Below, one piece after another: positions 14,091 through 22,424 of a stretch of DNA of 64,000 nt (position 1 is the stretch's first letter; each line of letters starts with the position of its first letter). This DNA comes from Oscillospiraceae bacterium (lineage in GTDB: Bacteria; Bacillota; Clostridia; Oscillospirales; Ruminococcaceae): contig JAFUIS010000014.1 of the NCBI GenBank assembly GCA_017468365.1, positions 1 to 64,000 on the forward strand, given 5' to 3'. The notes beneath the pieces were generated by a model. It was not told the DNA's origin, did not search any database, and saw nothing but the letters and a program-made list of their open reading frames with translations. A program made the translations under genes and the position numbers.

Positions 14091-16010
14091 ATGGACAGAT
14101 ACATTGGTAAAAAACTTGACGGCCGCTACGAGATAAAGGAAATTATCGGCGTAGGCGGCATGGCAAACGTATATAAAGCTTATGACAGCATTGACGACCG
14201 CGTTGTTGCTGTCAAGATCCTCCGCGATGAGCATATGGAAAACGACGAGCTTCTTCGCCGTTTCAGAAACGAATCCAAAGCCATTGCGGTGCTTTCTCAT
14301 CCGAATATTGTTAAGGTTTATGACGTCAGCTTCAACGAGGATATCCAGTATATTGTTATGGAGCATATCGACGGCATCACTCTTAAAGAATATATCGAGC
14401 AGCAAAAGGTGCTTCGCTGGAAGGAAGCGGTGCATTTTACCGTTCAGATTCTTCGCGCGCTTCAGCACGCTCACGACAAAGGCATTGTTCACCGCGACAT
14501 CAAACCCCAGAACATCATGCTTCTTGAGGACGGCACCATCAAGGTGGCCGACTTTGGTATTGCACGTTTTGCAAGAGCAAGCCAGCACACCGTCACCGAT
14601 AAAGCAATAGGTTCCGTTCATTATATCAGCCCGGAACAGGCAAAAGGCGAGACCACCGACGAAAAGAGCGATATCTATTCCATCGGCGTAATGCTTTATG
14701 AGATGACCACCGGAAGCCTTCCGTTCGATGCGGATTCTCCCGTTTCCGTTGCGCTCAAACAGATCCAGAGCCAGCCGAAACGCCCCAGAGCCATCAACCC
14801 GGATATTCCCGAGGGACTTGAAGATATCACCATTCGCGCTATGCAGAAAGACCCCGCAAGACGTTATCAGTCCGCGGCGGAGATGCTTCGCGATATTGAT
14901 GAATTCAAACGCGATCCTTCAATAAGCTTTGAATATAAATACAGCGAACCCGAAACCGAAAATATCAGCAAGGAAGTTTCGAACACAAAGAAAAAGACCA
15001 AGAAAATCAAGGACGAACAGGTGAGAAACGCACCCGTTGTTCCGGTTCTTACCGGTATCACCATCGCCTTTATTGTGGTTGCGATAGTCTTTGTTATCGG
15101 AATCATGGCGATGGTCCGCCCTTTTGAGGAAGTCCCCGATACTACCGCGCCGGAGCTTATCGGAATGGACATTAATGAAGCTATTAAAAAATACTCCGGC
15201 TTTGATATCGTTATCGAATCTTCCGCTTTTCACGAGCAGTACGACAAGGATATCATTTATGACCAGTCAGTAAAAGGCGGAATGACCGTTAAGGAAGGTT
15301 CCACCATTAAGGTAAAGATCTCCAGCGGTATTCAGTATTTCAGCCTTTCGGATTACGCCAACTTTGAGGAAAACCAGGTTTATAAGATCCTTTCCGACAA
15401 CGAGATCGAGTTCAACACCGTCACCGAATATCACGACACCATTCCCGAAGGATACGTTATCCGAACCGAACCCGGCGCAGACACCCAGGTGGACAGCGGA
15501 ACGGTAGTTGTTATTTACGTCAGCGCAGGCGCAAAGACCACCTATACCCAGGTCCCCGACGTTCGCAACTATCGTCTTGAAGACGCGAAGATGATACTTA
15601 ACGCTGCGGGAATCCGCATCGGTCACGTTGAAAGAGTTGACAGCAACAAAGAGAGCACCACCGTTCTCAGCCAGAGTCTTACCCCCGGCAGCACCGTTAC
15701 CAACGGAACTCTTATCGACCTTGTTATCGTAATGGACAAGGAAGAAGAAAAGAACACCGTTGAACTTATGATCCCGCTGCCCAACGTAAGCGATCCGGTA
15801 ACCATGAGAGCCGACCTTAACGGTTCCACTTTTGCAACCGAGACCGTCGTTCCTTCGGAGGAACAGTATTGGGAGATAAGCGCCCTCGGCGAAGGACTCG
15901 GCACCCTCAGCATTTTCTATAACGGAGAGCTTTACAGAGCTTATTCCGTTGACTTCACCGAAAAGACCACCATGATGGTAACGGATAATTCCGAAAACTT
16001 CGGAGGTTAA
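14091..16010 (+). CDS. prkC: PASTA-domain Ser/Thr protein kinase
   Basis: This 639-aa Hanks-type receptor kinase senses muropeptides/peptidoglycan and regulates growth, wall synthesis and spore germination in Firmicutes. The kinase domain spans about 10-270: glycine loop GVGGMANVYKA, Lys42, HRDIKPQN (134-141) and DFG at 154. A basic juxtamembrane linker leads to a transmembrane helix at about 318-342. Outside are three PASTA domains (about 348-555) and a last beta-rich segment of ~80 residues. Three PASTA units match B. subtilis PrkC. It sits directly after prpC and its end carries the ribosome site of rsgA. Confidence 0.96.
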   Translation: MDRYIGKKLDGRYEIKEIIGVGGMANVYKAYDSIDDRVVAVKILRDEHMENDELLRRFRNESKAIAVLSHPNIVKVYDVSFNEDIQYIVMEHIDGITLKEYIEQQKVLRWKEAVHFTVQILRALQHAHDKGIVHRDIKPQNIMLLEDGTIKVADFGIARFARASQHTVTDKAIGSVHYISPEQAKGETTDEKSDIYSIGVMLYEMTTGSLPFDADSPVSVALKQIQSQPKRPRAINPDIPEGLEDITIRAMQKDPARRYQSAAEMLRDIDEFKRDPSISFEYKYSEPETENISKEVSNTKKKTKKIKDEQVRNAPVVPVLTGITIAFIVVAIVFVIGIMAMVRPFEEVPDTTAPELIGMDINEAIKKYSGFDIVIESSAFHEQYDKDIIYDQSVKGGMTVKEGSTIKVKISSGIQYFSLSDYANFEENQVYKILSDNEIEFNTVTEYHDTIPEGYVIRTEPGADTQVDSGTVVVIYVSAGAKTTYTQVPDVRNYRLEDAKMILNAAGIRIGHVERVDSNKESTTVLSQSLTPGSTVTNGTLIDLVIVMDKEEEKNTVELMIPLPNVSDPVTMRADLNGSTFATETVVPSEEQYWEISALGEGLGTLSIFYNGELYRAYSVDFTEKTTMMVTDNSENFGG

Positions 16011-16012
16011 GT

Positions 16013-16966
16013 TTGAAAGACAGAAGACAGAAAACAGAAGCTGAAATTGAAAACGAAGAAAAAGACCTTCCCAAAGCGGAAGGTCTTATCATAAAGGCCA
16101 CCGGCGGATTTTATTACGTCCGCAGCGGCGAAACAACCTATGAATGCAGAGCGAGGGGCGTTTTCAGAAAACGCGAGACCTCTCCGCTTGTGGGTGACAG
16201 GGTGACTATATCCGTTCTTCCGAAAGAAAAGGGATATATCCACGCCATACACGAAAGAAAAAATTCCCTTGTGCGTCCGCCTCTTGCAAACCTTGATCAG
16301 CTTGTAATGGTCATTTCGGTGGCGGAACCGGCACCGAATATTCTTGTTATGGACAAGCTTATTGCGGTTGCGGAACAGCAGGGAGTGGAGCCGGTCATCG
16401 TATTCACGAAATGCGACCTTGATGACCCGACGCAGTATTCCGAAATTTACCGCAAGGCGGGATTTCGCGTTTACGAAGTCTGTGCTCTTGAGCATAAAGG
16501 AACGGAAGAGGTTTATGAGATGCTCAAAGGCAGGATAAGCGCTTTTTGCGGAAACTCCGGCGCGGGAAAATCCAGCCTTCTCAATGATATTTTTCCGGAG
16601 CTTTCGCTTTCCACCGCGGAAATCAGCAAAAAGCTGGGACGCGGACGCCACACCACCCGTCACACCGAACTTTTTGAACTGGAAACCGGAGGCTGGGTAG
16701 CGGATACTCCCGGTTTTTCCGCTATTGAAATGGAAAGAGTGGGAATAATCCGCAAGGGAGAACTTCAGTATTGCTTCAGGGAGTTCGAACCCTATCTTCT
16801 CAAATGCAAATTCACCGGCTGCAGCCACGTTTCAGAAAAAGGCTGCGCGGTGCTTGAAGCGGTGAAAGAGGGAACTGTTCCCGAAAGCCGCCACAAAAGT
16901 TACTGCATGATGTATGAGGAAGCAAAACAGATAAAAGAATGGGAACTTGATAAAGAAAATGGCTGA
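16013..16966 (+). CDS. rsgA: Ribosome small subunit-dependent GTPase A
   Basis: This 317-aa circularly permuted GTPase acts in late 30S maturation. After an N-terminal OB-fold come, in permuted order, G4 (TKCDL), G1 (GNSGAGKSSLLN near residue 178) and G3 (DTPGF near 230), and then a C-terminal zinc knuckle (CKFTGCSHVSEKGC near 264-281). It starts with TTG behind CGGAGG, which lies within the last codons of prkC. In B. subtilis the gene also follows prkC; here the usual next genes rpe and thiN are replaced by a MATE exporter. Confidence 0.95.
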   Translation: MKDRRQKTEAEIENEEKDLPKAEGLIIKATGGFYYVRSGETTYECRARGVFRKRETSPLVGDRVTISVLPKEKGYIHAIHERKNSLVRPPLANLDQLVMVISVAEPAPNILVMDKLIAVAEQQGVEPVIVFTKCDLDDPTQYSEIYRKAGFRVYEVCALEHKGTEEVYEMLKGRISAFCGNSGAGKSSLLNDIFPELSLSTAEISKKLGRGRHTTRHTELFELETGGWVADTPGFSAIEMERVGIIRKGELQYCFREFEPYLLKCKFTGCSHVSEKGCAVLEAVKEGTVPESRHKSYCMMYEEAKQIKEWELDKENG

Positions 16967-18305
16967 AACATCTGAAGAAAAGTTTCGAAGAATGACGGAG
17001 GCGCCGGTTGGCGGGCTTATTGCAAAGCTTGCGGTGCCCTGTATCGTCAGCATGCTTGTAACTTCTTTTTATAACATGGCCGACACGTTTTTTGTCGGTC
17101 AGCTTAAAAGCAATTCGGCGACCGGAGCTGTAGGAATTGTTTTTTCTATGATGGCGATAATCCAGGCAGTGGGTTTCTTTTTCGGACACGGAAGCGGAAA
17201 TTTTATTTCGCGGGAGCTTGGAAAAAAGAACTATCATGAAGCGGAAAAAATGGCTGCGACGGGTTTCTTTTCGGCTTTTGCCGCGGGCATCTTAATAATG
17301 ATAGCGGGCGAAGTTTTTATTGAGGAACTTGCGTATCTTCTCGGTTCCACCGAAACGATACTGCCTTACACAAAGGATTACCTGGGTGCTATCCTTTTGG
17401 GAGCGCCCTGGATAACAAGCTCTTTTGTTCTTAACAATCAGCTTCGCTTTCAGGGAAATGCCACTTATGCCATGTTCGGAATAACCTTTGGCGCGGTGCT
17501 CAACATTGTGCTCGACCCGGTGCTCATTTTCGGATTCGATATGGGAATTTCCGGAGCGGGATATGCGACGGTCATAAGCCAGTTTGTAAGTTTTTGCGTT
17601 TTGCTTTACGGAATGCAGAAACACGGAAATATAAAGATAAAACTTTCGAACATTCAGTTCAAATTTTATTATTATAAAAACATCTTCGGGGGAGGTTTTC
17701 CTTCCCTTGCAAGGCAGGGACTTGCTTCGATTGCGACCATTTCACTTAACCATGCGGCGGGACCTTTTGGCGACGAGGTGATAGCCGCAATGGGTGTCGT
17801 TCAGCGCATTGTCATGTTCGGAGCTTCTTCGATGATAGGTTTCGGACAGGGATTTCAGCCGTTTTGCGGTTTCAACTTCGGAGCGGGACTTTATAAGCGC
17901 GTTAAAGAGGGATTTTATTTTTGCGTAAAAACATCGGCGGTGTTCCTTTTGGGAATTGCGGCGCTTGGCTTTGTTTTTGCGCCGCAGCTTATTTCGCTTT
18001 TCCGCGATGATCCCAAGGTAATTGAAATAGGTGCTTTTGCTCTTCGCTTGCAGTGCGTGACCTTTGTGACACACAGCTGGATAGTTCTGAGCAATATGAT
18101 GACACAGGTAATAGGAAGGACCGTGCCGGCGACTTTTCTTGCGACGGCAAGACAGGGACTTTTCTTTATTCCGGCAGTGCTCATTCTTTCAAGCGCCATC
18201 GGAGTTACGGGAATCCAGCTTGCGCAGCCCATTGCCGACATAGGAACGCTTCTTTGCGCAATACCGATACAGCTTAAAATTCTTAAAGAATTTGATAATA
18301 AATAA
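16959..18305 (+). CDS. MATE family efflux transporter
   Basis: This protein of about 448 aa is predicted to have 12 membrane helices and two related halves, opening with VGGLIAKLAVPCIVSMLVTS and SFYNMADTFFVGQL. It is typical of the MepA-like branch of multidrug and toxin extrusion transporters, which export drugs or metabolites using Na+ or H+ gradients. The ATG at 16959 overlaps rsgA by 8 nt; no strong ribosome site is visible, so translation is probably coupled. The substrate is unknown. Confidence 0.9.
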   Translation: MAETSEEKFRRMTEAPVGGLIAKLAVPCIVSMLVTSFYNMADTFFVGQLKSNSATGAVGIVFSMMAIIQAVGFFFGHGSGNFISRELGKKNYHEAEKMAATGFFSAFAAGILIMIAGEVFIEELAYLLGSTETILPYTKDYLGAILLGAPWITSSFVLNNQLRFQGNATYAMFGITFGAVLNIVLDPVLIFGFDMGISGAGYATVISQFVSFCVLLYGMQKHGNIKIKLSNIQFKFYYYKNIFGGGFPSLARQGLASIATISLNHAAGPFGDEVIAAMGVVQRIVMFGASSMIGFGQGFQPFCGFNFGAGLYKRVKEGFYFCVKTSAVFLLGIAALGFVFAPQLISLFRDDPKVIEIGAFALRLQCVTFVTHSWIVLSNMMTQVIGRTVPATFLATARQGLFFIPAVLILSSAIGVTGIQLAQPIADIGTLLCAIPIQLKILKEFDNK

Positions 18306-18328
18306 ATTTACATACAGGAGGATATATC

Positions 18329-18859
18329 ATGAATATCTGGCACGAACTTTCGCCCAAAAGAGTAAGACCCGATGATTTTGTGGCTCTTATCGAAATCCCC
18401 AAAGGCAGCAAAAACAAATATGAACTTGACAAAGAAACCGGCCTTCTTATGCTCGACCGCGTTCTTTATACTTCCACCCACTATCCTGCAAACTACGGAT
18501 TCATTCCGAGAACTTATGCGGACGACGGCGACCCTCTTGACGTCCTCGTTCTTTGTTCCGAAGAGATCTATCCCATGACCCTTGTTCGCTGCAAACCTAT
18601 CGGCGTTATCAAAATGACCGATAACGGTGCGGGCGACGAAAAGATCATCGCTGTTCCGGTTGATGACCCGACTTACAACGGTTACAATGACCTTTCCGAG
18701 ATTCCGAGCCATATTTACAGCGAGATGATGCACTTCTTCGAGGTTTACAAAGCTCTTGAAAACAAACAGACCGTTGTCGACGAAGCTTGCGACGCAAAAG
18801 AAGCAAAACGTATTATCGAATATACCATCAACAACTACGTTGATAATTTTTGCAAATAA
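18329..18859 (+). CDS. ppa: Inorganic pyrophosphatase (family I)
   Basis: This 176-aa soluble enzyme hydrolyses pyrophosphate to two phosphates. The family I signature DGDPLDVLV carries the catalytic aspartates, and further family features are KYELD and YPANYGFIPRT. The length matches bacterial family I enzymes. The start has a strong CAGGAGGATATATC site. A terminator shared with the convergent spoVM gene follows. Confidence 0.96.
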   Translation: MNIWHELSPKRVRPDDFVALIEIPKGSKNKYELDKETGLLMLDRVLYTSTHYPANYGFIPRTYADDGDPLDVLVLCSEEIYPMTLVRCKPIGVIKMTDNGAGDEKIIAVPVDDPTYNGYNDLSEIPSHIYSEMMHFFEVYKALENKQTVVDEACDAKEAKRIIEYTINNYVDNFCK

Positions 18860-18870
18860 GAAAAAAACAA

Positions 18871-18900
18871 AAAACGCGGCTTTTTAAGCCGCGTTTTTTT
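18871..18900. terminator. Bidirectional terminator between ppa and spoVM
   Basis: A 12-bp stem, AAAACGCGGCTT/AAGCCGCGTTTT, has T-runs on both strands. It ends ppa on the plus strand and overlaps the stop codon of the minus-strand spoVM. Confidence 0.93.
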
Positions 18901-18982
18901 ATGCCTCGTCGCGTCCTATTTTGAAGATCATTCTTAAAAAAGGAGCGAGGAACTTAGGACTTTTTACAACGACTATTTTCAT
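18899..18982 (-). CDS. spoVM: Stage V sporulation protein M (SpoVM)
   Basis: This gene encodes a 27-aa amphipathic peptide, below usual size cut-offs. It opens MKIVVVKSPKFLAPFLRMIF, matching the SpoVM pattern (B. subtilis SpoVM is 26 aa). The helix-bending Pro9, the Lys-Phe-Leu that follows and Arg17 are all in the same positions. SpoVM recognises the convex forespore membrane and anchors SpoIVA, the base of the spore coat. The start has a perfect GGAGGTG site. In B. subtilis spoVM lies in the same neighbourhood as prpC/prkC/rsgA, which supports the call. It follows a 50-aa membrane protein by 14 nt. Confidence 0.9.
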   Translation of the reverse strand: MKIVVVKSPKFLAPFLRMIFKIGRDEA

Positions 18983-18996
18983 AAAAAACACCTCCG

Positions 18997-19149
18997 TCAG
19001 CGATCGCAAAGTTTTGTTATTCCGCCAGCCGCAAGAAAAAGAAGCATCAGCAAAATGAAAAGCGGAAGAAAACGGACAAAAAGTCCGACGAAAAATCCCG
19101 CCGCGAAGAACATTGCCGGACTTTGAAAATCACATTTTCTTTTTCTCAT
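18997..19149 (-). CDS. Unrecognised 50-aa membrane protein paired with spoVM
   Basis: This small open frame starts MRKRKCDFQSPAMFFAAG and is dominated by one long or two short hydrophobic segments (residues ~12-44), with a positively charged N-terminus and a short polar tail ending CDR. The ATG has an AGAGGCG site at good spacing. Its stop lies at the edge of the spoVM ribosome site, so the two genes are almost certainly cotranscribed and translationally linked. I do not recognise the family. Cotranscription with spoVM suggests a role in the spore membranes or coat base (inference). On the minus strand a CATACAAA sequence lies about 26 nt before the start and resembles the -10 of sigma-E promoters. 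I see no convincing matching -35. Confidence 0.75.
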   Translation of the reverse strand: MRKRKCDFQSPAMFFAAGFFVGLFVRFLPLFILLMLLFLAAGGITKLCDR

Positions 19150-19274
19150 AAAAACGCCTCTTTTTCTGCGGTTTTTGTATGATATCCTATGTGAAAAAAC
19201 GTTTTTTGGTTACAAAAGAGCATTTTTTCAAAACCCGGCACATAGGGTTTGTAAAAGAAAGACGGGGTGAAAAA

Positions 19275-20411
19275 ATGAAAAAATTTGTTTCTTTACTTTT
19301 GGCGGCAAGCCTTGTTTTTGCGTTTGGAACGGTGGCTTTTGCGGATGGGATAACCATCTCGGCAAAATCGGCTATCCTTATCGAACGCAGTACCGGAAGG
19401 GTGCTTTTTGAATACGAAGCGGATACGACCATGCCGCCGGCTTCCATTACGAAGATAATGACGCTTTTGCTGGTCATGGAAGCCATTGAAAGCGGAAAAC
19501 TTGATTTTGATACGGAAGTCACCGCAAGCGAACACGCCTGTTCCATGGGCGGAAGCCAGATTTGGCTTGAACCGGGAGAAGTTTTTACGGTGCACGAACT
19601 TCTTAAAGCGGCGGCGATAGCTTCGGCAAACGACGCCTGCGTTGCGCTGGCAGAAGCGGTTTCGGGAACAGAAGAGGCTTTTGTGGAAGCGATGAACAAA
19701 AGGGCTGAGGAGCTTGGAATGACGAACACGGTTTTTAAAAACTGCAGCGGACTTGATGCCGAAGGCCACGTTTCCACTGCAAGGGACATTGCCGTAATGT
19801 CTGCGAAACTTCTTTCGCACGAAAAGATAAAGGAATATTCGACGGTTTGGATGGATAGCCTTAGAAACGGCGAAACGGAACTTACTAACACCAATAAACT
19901 GGTTCGCTTTTATAAAGGCTGCACGGGGCTTAAAACCGGTTCCACAGACGAAGCGGGATGTTGTCTTGCGGCTTCTGCGGAAAGAGGGGGAATGGAACTT
20001 ATTTCGGTGACTCTCGGTTCGCCGAACACTGACGAGCGCTTTGCCGCGGGAAGAAAACTTCTGGATTATGGGTTTGCGAATTTTGCTGTGGCAAAACCGA
20101 TTCCGCCTGCGGAACAGCTTTTCGATATTCCGGTGAACCACGGAACGGCGGACAGTATCGAACCTGTTTTTGGAAAAGCGAAAGTTTTTCTTCTTCCTAA
20201 GGGGCAGGAAAATTCCATTGAACAGACGGTCATCCTTCCGGAAAGCATTGATGCGCCGATCAGAAAAGGCGACGTTATAGGAAAAGTAAAGGTTAGCCTT
20301 AACGGCGGAGAGATAGGGGAATACGATATTCTTGCCGGAGAAACGGCAGAAAAAATGAGCTTTTCGGCCGCTTTGAAAATTCTTTTTGAAGAAGCGCTTT
20401 CGCTCGGCTAA
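19275..20411 (+). CDS. D-alanyl-D-alanine carboxypeptidase (DacF/PBP5 type)
   Basis: This 378-aa secreted low-molecular-mass penicillin-binding protein trims the terminal D-Ala from peptidoglycan stem peptides. The signal peptide ends AFA-DG (about residue 25). The serine active-site motifs are SITK, SAND (SxN) and KTGS. The last ~110 residues form the C-terminal beta domain. The ATG at 19275 is chosen for its GGGGTGAAAAA site and because it gives a clean signal peptide; an upstream in-frame ATG at 19179 lacks a site. Next to spoVM it could be a sporulation DacF, but a vegetative role is equally possible. Confidence 0.93.
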   Translation: MKKFVSLLLAASLVFAFGTVAFADGITISAKSAILIERSTGRVLFEYEADTTMPPASITKIMTLLLVMEAIESGKLDFDTEVTASEHACSMGGSQIWLEPGEVFTVHELLKAAAIASANDACVALAEAVSGTEEAFVEAMNKRAEELGMTNTVFKNCSGLDAEGHVSTARDIAVMSAKLLSHEKIKEYSTVWMDSLRNGETELTNTNKLVRFYKGCTGLKTGSTDEAGCCLAASAERGGMELISVTLGSPNTDERFAAGRKLLDYGFANFAVAKPIPPAEQLFDIPVNHGTADSIEPVFGKAKVFLLPKGQENSIEQTVILPESIDAPIRKGDVIGKVKVSLNGGEIGEYDILAGETAEKMSFSAALKILFEEALSLG

Positions 20412-20450
20412 AAAAATTTTATATGGGGCGATATTTCCGCCTGTTGGCAC

Positions 20451-20479
20451 TTGCAAAAAAGCGCATTTTCGGTTATTAT
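20451..20479 (+). promoter_or_regulatory. Candidate sigma-A promoter of pgi
   Basis: TTGCAA (20451-20456), a 17-nt spacer and TATTAT (20474-20479), about 30 nt upstream of the GGAGGTG site of pgi. Confidence 0.6.
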
Positions 20480-20515
20480 ATATTCAGGATAATATCATTA
20501 TTCAGGAGGTGCTTT

Positions 20516-21850
20516 ATGCCGAAGCTTGATTTTCGGTACCTGAAAGATTTTATCTCCGACGAAGAATTCGCCGCAAAAGTTCAGAAAGCTGAAGAAGCCC
20601 ACCGCACTTTGATGACCAAATCCGGCGCGGGAAACGACTTCACCGGTTTTGTTGAACTTCCGGAAGAATATGACAGGGAAGAATTTTCCCGTATTCTTAA
20701 GGCGGCAGAAAAGATAAGAAAACAGAGCGATGTGCTTATAGTTATAGGCATCGGCGGTTCTTATCTTGGCGCAAGAGCGGTCATTGAACTTTGCACTTCG
20801 CCTCTTCGCAACAGACTTTGCAAGGACGGTCCGGAGGTTTATTTTGCCGGATGCAACCTCAGCCCTGATTACATGGCTGAAATTGCAGAGATTTGTGAAG
20901 ATAAAGACTTTTCGGTAAACGTTATCTCTAAATCCGGTACCACCACGGAACCGGCTATCGCTTTCCGCTTCTTCCGCGAACTTCTTGAAAAGAAGTACGG
21001 AAAAGAAGAAGCAAAAGAAAGAATTTACTGCACTACCGACAGAGCGCGTGGCACTCTTAAAGCAGTTGCAGACAAAGAGGGTTGGGAAACCTTTGTTGTT
21101 CCGGACGACATCGGCGGAAGATTTTCCGTTCTTACTCCGGTGGGACTTCTTCCCATTGCTGCCGCAGGCGTTGATATCAACGAACTGATGGCAGGTGCGG
21201 CGGAAGCCAAAAAGGTTTATGAAAACCCAGTATTCGAAGAAAACGAAGCCATGCAGTATGCCGCTGCAAGAAACATTCTTCTTGAAAAAGGCAAGGCTCT
21301 TGAACTTCTTGTAAGCTATGAGCCCAGCTTTACTCAGATGGCGGAATGGTGGAAACAGCTTTTCGGTGAAAGCGAAGGAAAGGACGGAAAGGGACTTTTC
21401 CCTTGTTCCGCGATTTTCTCCATGGACCTTCATTCCCTTGGACAGTTTGTTCAGGACGGCACAAGAAACCTTTTTGAAACGGTAGTTCGTTTTGAAAAGG
21501 CCCAGAAGAAGTTTGCTGTTGCGTTTGACGAAGAAAACGGCGACGGACTTAACTTCCTTGCCGGAATGGACATGCAGGAGATAAACGAAAAGGCGAGACT
21601 TGGAACCTTGGTGGCACACACCGAGGGCGGTGCTCCCAACATCGTTATCACCTGTGAGGAACGATCTCCTAAAGAGGTCGGAAAGCTTATCTATTTCTTT
21701 GAAATAGCCTGCGCCGTTTCCGGTTATATGCTCGGAGTAAATCCGTTCAACCAGCCCGGCGTTGAAAGCTATAAAAAGAATATGTTCGCGCTTCTCGGAA
21801 AACCGGGATACGAGGACATGAAAGCGGCTATTGAAGCCAAACTTGACTGA
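20516..21850 (+). CDS. pgi: Glucose-6-phosphate isomerase
   Basis: This 444-aa enzyme interconverts glucose 6-phosphate and fructose 6-phosphate in glycolysis/gluconeogenesis. It has the two SIS folds with GIGGSYLGARA and SKSGTTTEPA, then GGRFSVLTPVGLLP, and the C-terminal NPFNQPGVESYK signature. The length is that of the shorter Firmicutes-type enzyme. The ATG at 20516 has a perfect TCAGGAGGTG site. Codon choice is rich in translationally preferred codons, as expected for a glycolytic gene. Confidence 0.96.
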   Translation: MPKLDFRYLKDFISDEEFAAKVQKAEEAHRTLMTKSGAGNDFTGFVELPEEYDREEFSRILKAAEKIRKQSDVLIVIGIGGSYLGARAVIELCTSPLRNRLCKDGPEVYFAGCNLSPDYMAEIAEICEDKDFSVNVISKSGTTTEPAIAFRFFRELLEKKYGKEEAKERIYCTTDRARGTLKAVADKEGWETFVVPDDIGGRFSVLTPVGLLPIAAAGVDINELMAGAAEAKKVYENPVFEENEAMQYAAARNILLEKGKALELLVSYEPSFTQMAEWWKQLFGESEGKDGKGLFPCSAIFSMDLHSLGQFVQDGTRNLFETVVRFEKAQKKFAVAFDEENGDGLNFLAGMDMQEINEKARLGTLVAHTEGGAPNIVITCEERSPKEVGKLIYFFEIACAVSGYMLGVNPFNQPGVESYKKNMFALLGKPGYEDMKAAIEAKLD

Positions 21851-21911
21851 TTTCGGTCAAACTGCGTTCGCGCAATGATAATACATTTTGAACAGAGGGA
21901 GACAAAACACC

Positions 21912-22328
21912 ATGATCAATCTTATCCTTGGCCTTAAAGGCTCCGGCAAAACCAAATACCTCATCGACAGCATCGACGAAGCAGTAAAAACCAGCGACGG
22001 CTGCGTAGTAGCAATCGAACGCGGTGCAACCCTTCGTTTCGACGTAAGCCATGACGTACGTCTTATCGACATCGATGAATATGATATTTCCGACTTCAAT
22101 TCCTTCTATGGATTTATTTCCGGCCTTATCGCAGGCAACTACGATATCAGCCATATCTTTGTTGACGCAACTTTCAAAATCGGCGGCCGTGACTACGATG
22201 CATTCGCAAAAATGACTGACAAGCTCAAAAGACTTTGCGATGAATCCAACATCACCATGACCTTCACCGCTTCCTGCGAAAAAGAAGATCTTCCCGAACG
22301 CGTACACAAATACATCGTTGAAAGATAA
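21912..22328 (+). CDS. Small P-loop ATP-binding protein, unknown function
   Basis: This 138-aa protein opens with a Walker A motif (LILGLKGSGKT, residues 4-14) and has a Walker-B-like hydrophobic strand ending in Asp (ISHIFVDA, near 80). It is a single compact P-loop domain with no obvious partner domain. Similar short proteins occur in related Clostridia, sometimes labelled PilT-like, but I know no assigned function. Codon use is strikingly biased toward GCA, ATC, AAC and CGT, like the EF-G-like gene, implying high expression. The start follows GAGGGAG; a terminator closes the gene. Confidence 0.75.
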   Translation: MINLILGLKGSGKTKYLIDSIDEAVKTSDGCVVAIERGATLRFDVSHDVRLIDIDEYDISDFNSFYGFISGLIAGNYDISHIFVDATFKIGGRDYDAFAKMTDKLKRLCDESNITMTFTASCEKEDLPERVHKYIVER

Positions 22329-22341
22329 TCTTAAAAGGAAT

Positions 22342-22372
22342 AAAAAGCGCAGCCGAAAGGCTGCGCTTTTTT
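22342..22372 (+). terminator. Terminator after the P-loop gene
   Basis: The stem AAAAAGCGCAGCC/GGCTGCGCTTTTT has a GAAA tetraloop and ends in T. Confidence 0.95.
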
Positions 22373-22380
22373 ATGTATAA

Positions 22381-22424
22381 AAACAAAAACACCTCCGTAT
22401 ATTTTTACGGAGGTGTTTTTGTTT
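22381..22424 (+). promoter_or_regulatory. 19-bp perfect hairpin holding the ddh ribosome site and start
   Basis: The arms at 22381-22399 and 22406-22424 are perfectly complementary around a TATTTT loop. The 3' arm contains ACGGAGGTG, the ribosome site of ddh, and ends within the TTG start codon. Folded in RNA it would hide the site. It follows a terminator by only 8 nt, and no -10/-35 is obvious between them. Confidence 0.8.
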
